Shown in pieces: positions 7,043 through 11,927 of a stretch of 11,927 nucleotides of DNA (position 1 is its first letter; each line of letters begins with the position of its first letter). Origin of the DNA: Anaerolineaceae bacterium (GTDB lineage: Bacteria; Chloroflexota; Anaerolineae; Anaerolineales; Anaerolineaceae). A program made the position numbers and the translations under genes. The stretch lies in NCBI GenBank assembly GCA_021107195.1, contig JAIOTF010000085.1, forward strand, positions 1 to 11,927. The letters run 5' to 3'. Under the pieces are notes generated by a model. The model was given only the letters and a program-made list of their open reading frames with translations. It was not told the DNA's origin and did not search any database.

Positions 7043-7828
7043 TTATTTTGCCGTGTGGCCGCCATCGACATTCAGGACAATGCCCGTCACCATCGAAGAA
7101 GCATCCGAAGCCAGAAACACCGACGCCCCCACAATCTCCCAAACCTCACCAATGCGATTTAATGGAATATTGCGCAAGAAATACGCTTCCGTTTCGGGAT
7201 TCTGGATCAGTTTTTGAATAAGTGGAGTCTTAAACTGTGCAGGGGCAATCGCATTGGAGCGAATATTGTATTTCGCCCATTCAATCGCCAAGTCTCTGGT
7301 AAGTGCAATCACGCCACCTTTGCTGGCCGAATAATTGGCATTGCCGGTGGTTAAGCCTACCTGTCCCGCGATTGACGCCATATTAATAATACTTCCCCCT
7401 TCACCACGTGCGATCATATGCCTGCCTACCTCCTGGTCAAACAACCACACACCACGCAAGTTGATCGCAATCACCCGATCCCACTGCCCCATCGTCATCT
7501 CTTCTGCTGGATTGCGATCCCCAATACCAGCCACTGCTGACAAACTGTCAATTTTTCCTAATTCCTTAATCGTCTTCTCAACCGCAGCTTTAACCTGGTA
7601 CTCTTTAGAGACGTCACATTTAATGGCAATGGCTTTTCCACCATCGGCAATGATCGTATCCGCAACACTTTGAGCATTTTCAAGGTTGATATCGACAATA
7701 GATACAACTGCTCCAAACTGGGAAAATCCTTCGGCCATTGCTTGACCCAAACCCTGCCCGCCTCCGGTAACCAGAACAACCTTGTCTTCCAGACTGAAAA
7801 TGTTCTTTACATTCCCTATTGAATACAT
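7043..7828 (-). CDS. Short-chain dehydrogenase/reductase (sugar or polyol type)
   Basis: A 261-residue classical SDR, an NAD(P)-dependent alcohol oxidoreductase. It shows the cofactor loop TGGGQGLG (21-28), an acidic residue ending strand 2 (VDIN, Asp46) that suggests NAD rather than NADP, CDV (71-73), Asn123 in INLRG, Ser152 in MASIAGQ, and the catalytic Tyr166 and Lys170 in YSASKGG. The C-terminus has SDASSMVTGIVLNVDGG (241-257), typical of FabG, KduD and gluconate dehydrogenase relatives. One oddity is that the usual NNAG after strand 4 reads AVAG (98-101). AAGGA lies seven bases before the ATG. Given the lactonase 18 bases upstream in the operon, I infer that it oxidises an aldose at C1 to a lactone, or a sugar acid at a secondary hydroxyl; sequence alone does not decide. 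A biosynthetic FabG role is unlikely in this context. Confidence 0.9.
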   Translation of the reverse strand: MYSIGNVKNIFSLEDKVVLVTGGGQGLGQAMAEGFSQFGAVVSIVDINLENAQSVADTIIADGGKAIAIKCDVSKEYQVKAAVEKTIKELGKIDSLSAVAGIGDRNPAEEMTMGQWDRVIAINLRGVWLFDQEVGRHMIARGEGGSIINMASIAGQVGLTTGNANYSASKGGVIALTRDLAIEWAKYNIRSNAIAPAQFKTPLIQKLIQNPETEAYFLRNIPLNRIGEVWEIVGASVFLASDASSMVTGIVLNVDGGHTAK

Positions 7829-7846
7829 AATCTTTTCCTTTAGCTT

Positions 7847-8710
7847 TTAGCCTGCAAATTTGGGCTCAGGCAATCCTCTAACATTGGTCTTAACCATGAA
7901 AATATCCCCGGCTTGAGGCTGCTTTTTACGCTCCTCTTCGGTCAACCCATTCCAGGCAGAAGTGATATACAGATCGGTATAATCCTTCCCGCCAAAGATG
8001 CACGAAGTTGGCTGCGAAACAGGCAAAGCAACCTCCAGATCGATTTTGCCCTGCGGATCAAAACGCGTTACTTTTGAACCAGCATAAAATGCACACCAAA
8101 TGTAACCCTCACTATCCACTGTCAAACCATCAGGAATACCATATTCTGGCTCAACTTTGATCAAATCGCGCCGGTTTTCGGCAGTACCGGTCTCAAGATC
8201 ATAGTCATAAGTATAGATCACATAACGCAACGAATCAGCAAAATACATCGTCCGGTTATCAGGGCTCCATCCTATCCCGTTCGAAATCGTGATCCCGGAT
8301 TCCATTTTATGGATTGATAGATCAGCATTGATACGATAAAGCGAACTCACCGCCCCTTCAGGTGTCATCGTCCCAGCCCAAAAACGACCCTTTCGATCTA
8401 CTTTGCCATCATTGAAACGCGAATCAGGATTGTCGCTTTCGGGGTCCAAAATTGGTTCAAGTTTTTTCTTGCCTATGTCCCAAAAGGAATAACCCGTACT
8501 GCCCGCTGCAATGAAACCGCCTGCCTGCCGAAAAGCAATCACACCCACTTGAGCTTCAACAGGATACGATTCATGCTTACCAGTTGCCGACCAATAACGG
8601 TTAATGGTCTGTCCGGCAATATCCACCCAATAAAGCGCTTGCTCTTCTTCGTTCCAAAGCGGCCCTTCACCGATGGTATTTTGAGAGCTAAGAACGTGTA
8701 CAGCTTCCAT
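7847..8710 (-). CDS. SMP-30/gluconolactonase family sugar lactonase
   Basis: A 287-residue six-bladed beta-propeller of the SMP-30/gluconolactonase/LRE family, which hydrolyses aldonolactones to the free sugar acids with one divalent metal ion. Predicted metal ligands line up with those of the family: Glu15 in GEGPLWN, Asn144 in ISNGIGWSPD and Asp194 in IPDGLTVDSEG. Arg98 and Asn100 in SRFNDGKVD fit the substrate-contact loop, and KGRFWAGTM (107-115) is a family signature. The length is normal and there is no signal peptide, so it acts in the cytoplasm. AAGGAT precedes the ATG. It lies between the epimerase-like gene (15 bases) and the dehydrogenase (18 bases), the expected place for a lactonase acting right after an aldose dehydrogenase. 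The sugar (hexose, pentose or branched) cannot be read from the sequence. Confidence 0.92.
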   Translation of the reverse strand: MEAVHVLSSQNTIGEGPLWNEEEQALYWVDIAGQTINRYWSATGKHESYPVEAQVGVIAFRQAGGFIAAGSTGYSFWDIGKKKLEPILDPESDNPDSRFNDGKVDRKGRFWAGTMTPEGAVSSLYRINADLSIHKMESGITISNGIGWSPDNRTMYFADSLRYVIYTYDYDLETGTAENRRDLIKVEPEYGIPDGLTVDSEGYIWCAFYAGSKVTRFDPQGKIDLEVALPVSQPTSCIFGGKDYTDLYITSAWNGLTEEERKKQPQAGDIFMVKTNVRGLPEPKFAG

Positions 8711-8725
8711 TGTAAAATCCTTTCT

Positions 8726-9808
8726 TTACTTGATTTGATCAGGCATTACACCAACCAAGTGGTATGTTATCTGTCGGATATTTTCCGGCGTGCCTACATA
8801 ACACCATAGTGAGATATTATCTGTAACGGCAGATCGATCGGTGAAACCACCGATCGCTTGCCCAATACACTCGATTTCAGCAAAACCACCCAATGCGCCA
8901 TCATCTTGATAAATTTGAAGGGAGTCCCCTTTACATCCCAGGGAATGATAGGGTTCATCCAGATAAGGGGAAGTAGGATTATTATAAAAATTTCGTACGA
9001 TCAAACACGCTTTGTCTACACTTAGAACATTGAAGTAGGCTGCCCGCCCATAAATTTGTGGTGCCCTGTACCCTAACTTAAACATCTTGTCTCCGGTGAT
9101 ATTTACCCGGACATAATGCGACTCAATTGTTTGCCAGGTTTCATCAACTGGCCCATAATAATCTGTCGGTGCAATAGTCGGTAAAGCAGGGATAAAAATC
9201 GTACCGCCTGGATTAATTTGAGTTAAATCCCATGTCTGACTGATCAACCCATCATTCTCTTCTTCTCCCAATGTCAGACTTTGTTCGTATCCACAATACG
9301 CGACACCATCAATTAGATTTGCATAATTGCTTAGATTTCGAAGGGGATCGGCAGCAGGCCTCAGCTCCCTTGTTAAATTCAATGCCTTTTTCTCATCTCC
9401 AGGATAGGCATTAAGCAGCATGTCCTGTTGGAGTTTGCACTGGCCAGTGGCATCGTCCATCAAAAGCTCATAATTTCCGGGGTCTACCTGTGGTGAAAGT
9501 GTATATGAATCCCAGAATTTCTTCCGATCGGGCACTGAATACTGGAGTTCAGGCCCTATGTACACTCTTTCTCCACCGAGATTCCAATCCCCAGCATCCA
9601 GGAACGCGCGAAAAGTCTCTGCATCTGCAAATGCACTGTTTGTCCATAGCAGACTTTCGTCAACCTGGCCCATAAAAGGACCAAAAATTCGCCCGCCTCG
9701 CTGAGAAATAATAATGCGCGCAGCATCATTCAATGGCAGCGATGTATAAGCCAGGTGATTCTCTTCAAACCGCGTTACAACCTGTAGATACGTTATCCTG
9801 TTGTTCAT
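8726..9808 (-). CDS. Aldose-epimerase-like protein of unknown function
   Basis: A 360-residue cytoplasmic protein without signal peptide or membrane segment. ISQRGGRIFGPF (34-45) and GGERVYIGPELQY (78-90) resemble the strand-turn motifs of galactose-mutarotase-like beta-sandwich proteins, and I place it near the uncharacterised families of that fold (DUF4380/DUF6786 type). The exact family is uncertain. No catalytic residues can be assigned with confidence. The frame begins at a TTG at 9835, but ATG 9808 has AAAGGGA five bases upstream and gives the start MNNRITYLQVV, so I use it. It is the first enzyme-like gene after the permease (90-base gap) and sits 15 bases before the lactonase. By position I infer that it acts on the imported sugar, either interconverting anomers before oxidation or binding the sugar. 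A polysaccharide-lyase-like role is possible but less likely. Confidence 0.6.
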   Translation of the reverse strand: MNNRITYLQVVTRFEENHLAYTSLPLNDAARIIISQRGGRIFGPFMGQVDESLLWTNSAFADAETFRAFLDAGDWNLGGERVYIGPELQYSVPDRKKFWDSYTLSPQVDPGNYELLMDDATGQCKLQQDMLLNAYPGDEKKALNLTRELRPAADPLRNLSNYANLIDGVAYCGYEQSLTLGEEENDGLISQTWDLTQINPGGTIFIPALPTIAPTDYYGPVDETWQTIESHYVRVNITGDKMFKLGYRAPQIYGRAAYFNVLSVDKACLIVRNFYNNPTSPYLDEPYHSLGCKGDSLQIYQDDGALGGFAEIECIGQAIGGFTDRSAVTDNISLWCYVGTPENIRQITYHLVGVMPDQIK

Positions 9809-9813
9809 TTCAA

Positions 9814-9820
9814 TCCCTTT
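9814..9820 (-). promoter_or_regulatory. Ribosome binding site fixing the epimerase-like start
   Basis: AAAGGGA on the minus strand, five bases before ATG 9808, lies inside the frame that could start at TTG 9835. It makes the ATG the better start by spacing and codon. Confidence 0.6.
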
Positions 9821-9898
9821 GCATCGACAAAGCAAAACATAAACGCTTCAAGATATCAACTGAATAAGATTGGCATCGTCAAAAATAGTATGTCGAAT

Positions 9899-10885
9899 TC
9901 AAATTTTCCGAGTGCGCCAGGCGTCCAGCAAAACAGCCAGGAAGATAACAACACCTTTAACAATGATAGTTAAGAAGTATGAGACGCCAAACAAGTTCAA
10001 GCCGTTACCGATCAAGGAAATGATCAACACACCCCCCAGAGTACCTAAAATCGAACCTCTGCCGCCACTCAAGCTGGCCCCGCCAATAACTACAGCGCTG
10101 ATGGCATCCAGGATCAACAGTTCACCACCCATACCGGAGGATGCTACCCCAAGACGGGCAACCAATGTTAACCCAGCGATGCTTGCACACAGACCGCTGA
10201 TCACATAGGTGCTGAAGATCATTCGGGTCGTCCCGATACCAGAGCTACGCGCGGCAAGTTCACTGGCGCCGGTAGCAAAGAGAGATCGTCCGAATGCAGT
10301 TCTCTGCAGAAAATAATACAACACAACAGAAGCTACAACCACCATGATCACAGGAATTGGAATGATAAAGGTGTCTCGCCGCCCAATCGCATAAATACTA
10401 TCCAAAACCGGGCCTACGGTCACGCCCTTGGTGTACCACGCTGCCATACCTGTTGTCAGTACCATGGTTGAAAGCGTAACAATGAAAGGAACCATCTTCA
10501 GTTTTGCAATCGCGAATCCATTTATAAAACCAAGCGCTACACCAAGTGCAACCATAACCAACACACCAAGCACCGCATTCTCTGTTTCAACCATCACAGA
10601 TGAACCAAGCACACCGCTTAAAGTTAGTACGCCAGCCATCGATAAGTCGATCCCTCCCCCAACGATCACGAATGTCATACCAAGAGCCATAAATGCCATA
10701 ACACTCAGTTGGAGTAAAACGTTGAGGATGTTTATCCTTGTTAAAAAATGTGGGGTCGCGATGGATAACCCTACTACCAAAACAATTACAACAAGAAAAA
10801 TCCCCGTGCTTTCTTTTTTCATTAAATCAACAAAGAAGCCTCGGAATCGGTCCCAAGAAGATGCTCGTTTATCGTTATTTACCAT
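9899..10885 (-). CDS. Sugar ABC transporter permease, RbsC/XylH type
   Basis: A 328-residue inner-membrane subunit of a CUT2-family sugar importer (BPD_transp_2). After a short charged N-terminus it shows eight to ten hydrophobic segments, starting near residues 28-47 and 55-76. The family motif GGGIDLS is at 76-82, VPFIVTLSTM at 132-141, AFGRSLFATG at 197-206, and the cytoplasmic coupling loop around GGASLSGGRGSILGTLGG at 268-285. GGAGAG lies four bases before the ATG. It follows the binding protein by 115 bases containing strong hairpins. CUT2 systems import free monosaccharides such as ribose, xylose, galactose or related sugars without phosphorylating them, which agrees with the oxidative enzymes downstream. 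The partner ATPase (RbsA type, two nucleotide-binding domains) is not in the window. No second permease is present, so the channel is probably a homodimer. Confidence 0.95.
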   Translation of the reverse strand: MVNNDKRASSWDRFRGFFVDLMKKESTGIFLVVIVLVVGLSIATPHFLTRINILNVLLQLSVMAFMALGMTFVIVGGGIDLSMAGVLTLSGVLGSSVMVETENAVLGVLVMVALGVALGFINGFAIAKLKMVPFIVTLSTMVLTTGMAAWYTKGVTVGPVLDSIYAIGRRDTFIIPIPVIMVVVASVVLYYFLQRTAFGRSLFATGASELAARSSGIGTTRMIFSTYVISGLCASIAGLTLVARLGVASSGMGGELLILDAISAVVIGGASLSGGRGSILGTLGGVLIISLIGNGLNLFGVSYFLTIIVKGVVIFLAVLLDAWRTRKI

Positions 10886-10941
10886 GAAACTCTCCAGAGG
10901 ATAACTATCATATGCTTAATAAAGGTATAATTGAGTATCCG

Positions 10942-10973
10942 GCGGAGAACCGGAAACTGTTCCGGTTCTCCGC
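10942..10973 (-). terminator. Perfect 14-bp hairpin between binding protein and permease
   Basis: The stem is formed by 10942-10955 and 10960-10973 with a 4-base loop; every one of the 14 pairs matches and the stem is GC-rich. On the minus strand no T-run follows, so it is not a full intrinsic terminator. In sugar ABC operons, hairpins here usually protect the abundant binding-protein mRNA from 3' decay or reduce transcription into the permease. I infer such differential expression. Confidence 0.7.
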
Positions 10974-10984
10974 TGTGCTATTTT

Positions 10985-11015
10985 GGTTTCGAGAGTATTA
11001 CTACTCTACGAAACC
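10985..11015 (-). repeat. Hairpin overlapping the binding-protein stop codon
   Basis: GGTTTCG (10985-10991) pairs with CGAAACC (11009-11015), continued by a six-pair stem (10992-10997 with 11002-11007) around a 4-base loop, with a single bulged base at 11008. The fold includes the TAG stop codon (11001-11003) and the last codons of the binding-protein gene, so it can form only when no ribosome is terminating there. It lies 11 bases from the second hairpin, and the pair together looks like an mRNA 3'-end protection element. Confidence 0.55.
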
Positions 11016-11927
11016 ATTTCTCCAGAACTCATTACCAAGCTCGAGGATATTTTCCACTGTGCCAACCACACCAGGCAGTGCGTCAAACACAGGATCTACA
11101 ACGCCACCCTGGATCAGAGTGATTGCATTGTCAACCGGTTTCTGCGCCCAGGCCACTGGATCGTGGGCAATATCAACTGTACTGTACCCATCCTGAAGTG
11201 ACTTGGCACCATTGCCATCACCGTCGATCTGCGCCAGCATGATGTGTCCTGCTTCACCGTAAGGAACCAGCTTATCACTGGTCTTCAAAGCGGACAATAC
11301 CGAAGGCAGCAGGTAGTCTGACGGAATAAAGATCGCGTTGATCTCAGGATTGGCCTGCAATGAATTGGTTACACCATCCAACGCCTTCTCCGGCTTCCAG
11401 TCGGTTGGAACTTCGGCGACCATGTTGATACCAAGTTCTTTCGCCACTTCCTGGAAACCATCGTTGCGGTTAACTGCGTTCTCGTCGGTCAAGGCACCAA
11501 TCAGCACCAAAACCTTCAATTCAACGCCGTCTTTGTCTGCAAAGGCTTTCAACTGCCGGGCAGCTTCCTTACCAAATTCATAGTTGTCCGAACCCACAAA
11601 GCTGGCAACACCTTCCATGTCGGCTGGCGGGCGGTCAAACAAAATGATCGGAATGTCGGCATCATTGGCAGCGTGAATCGCTGACAAGATCGCTTTCGAG
11701 TCAATCGGGTCTACAATGATTGCATCAACGCCCTGAGCGATCATATCTTCAATCTGGCTCAACTGCTTATTGACATCGTTGTCTGCCACGGTTTCAATCA
11801 AATTAAAGCCCAATTCTTCCTGGTATGCCTTGAGATTTTCTTCTGTGGCCTGCCAGGTTCCGCTCATCAATGATGGGAAAGATACACCGATGGTGATATC
11901 CTCAACAGCTACTACTTCAGCAGCTTC
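11001..11927 (-). CDS. Sugar ABC transporter substrate-binding protein (N-terminus outside window)
   Basis: The 308 visible residues of a periplasmic-binding-protein type 1 sugar receptor (Peripla_BP_4; RbsB/XylF/ChvE-like) of the CUT2 class, which captures a monosaccharide outside the membrane and delivers it to the permease. The frame is open to the window edge. The first visible residues, EAAEVVAVEDITIGVSFPSL, are a linker running into the first beta strand, so the signal or lipoprotein peptide lies upstream beyond 11927; the in-frame TTG at 11870 is internal. Visible signatures are a QLSQIEDMIAQGVDAIIVDP segment in domain 1, an IPIILFDRPP hinge strand, VGSDNYEFGKEAARQL, a domain-2 strand NAIFIPSDYLLPSVLSAL and, near the end, GYSTVDIAHDPVAWAQKPVD. 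These are normal for the family. Sugar specificity cannot be read reliably. Confidence 0.93.
   Translation of the reverse strand, partial: EAAEVVAVEDITIGVSFPSLMSGTWQATEENLKAYQEELGFNLIETVADNDVNKQLSQIEDMIAQGVDAIIVDPIDSKAILSAIHAANDADIPIILFDRPPADMEGVASFVGSDNYEFGKEAARQLKAFADKDGVELKVLVLIGALTDENAVNRNDGFQEVAKELGINMVAEVPTDWKPEKALDGVTNSLQANPEINAIFIPSDYLLPSVLSALKTSDKLVPYGEAGHIMLAQIDGDGNGAKSLQDGYSTVDIAHDPVAWAQKPVDNAITLIQGGVVDPVFDALPGVVGTVENILELGNEFWRNGFVE

Noticed and set aside
7011..7142. N-terminal extension of the cupin frame up to 7142
   Set aside because: It would overlap the dehydrogenase by about 100 bases, is rich in Gly and Cys unlike a cupin N-terminus, and ATG 7010 has its own GGAGAG site.
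9870..10904. Plus-strand open frames opposite the permease
   Set aside because: They are Pro/Thr/Ser-rich mirror frames of a hydrophobic membrane-protein gene and have no independent support.

Overview
This window is a piece of a bacterial chromosome, with only protein-coding genes and short regulatory-looking sequences visible. I see no RNA gene, CRISPR array, insertion sequence or phage gene. Gene content suggests an anaerobic or facultative heterotroph, with Chloroflexota (Anaerolineae) as a weak guess. The guess rests on the style of the binding protein, with its acidic Ala/Glu/Val-rich N-terminal linker, and on a large ABC-fed sugar-acid operon next to a surface-polysaccharide locus. Nothing in the sequence proves the taxon.

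Region 1 (about 1-4956) is part of a surface or exopolysaccharide locus. On the plus strand lie the 3' part of a Wzx-type lipid-linked oligosaccharide flippase and a PP-loop (SGGVDS) ATP-pyrophosphatase-like protein with a QueC-like four-cysteine cluster. Facing them on the minus strand are a GT4 glycosyltransferase followed by a polysaccharide pyruvyl transferase family protein. The two convergent units meet so tightly that their stop codons overlap (2682-2685). A 266-base AT-rich spacer (4957-5222) with a 12-base perfect palindrome separates this locus from region 2.

Region 2 (5223-11927) is a single minus-strand catabolic operon, read from high to low coordinates: sugar-binding protein (its N-terminus lies outside the window), RbsC-type permease, aldose-epimerase-like protein of unknown function, SMP-30/gluconolactonase family lactonase, short-chain dehydrogenase, small cupin and MOFRL-type glycerate 2-kinase. 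Gaps between the enzyme genes are 15 to 37 bases. The genes fit uptake of an unphosphorylated sugar, NAD(P)-dependent oxidation to a lactone, lactone hydrolysis, later cleavage to a three-carbon unit, and entry into glycolysis as 2-phosphoglycerate. The dehydratase or aldolase, the ABC ATPase and any regulator are not in the window and may lie upstream beyond 11927. Two strong hairpins (10942-10973 and 10985-11015) sit between the binding protein and the permease and probably set their relative expression.

The points most worth a second look are the PP-loop protein inside a polysaccharide locus and the unassigned substrate of the oxidative sugar operon with its unnamed epimerase-like member.
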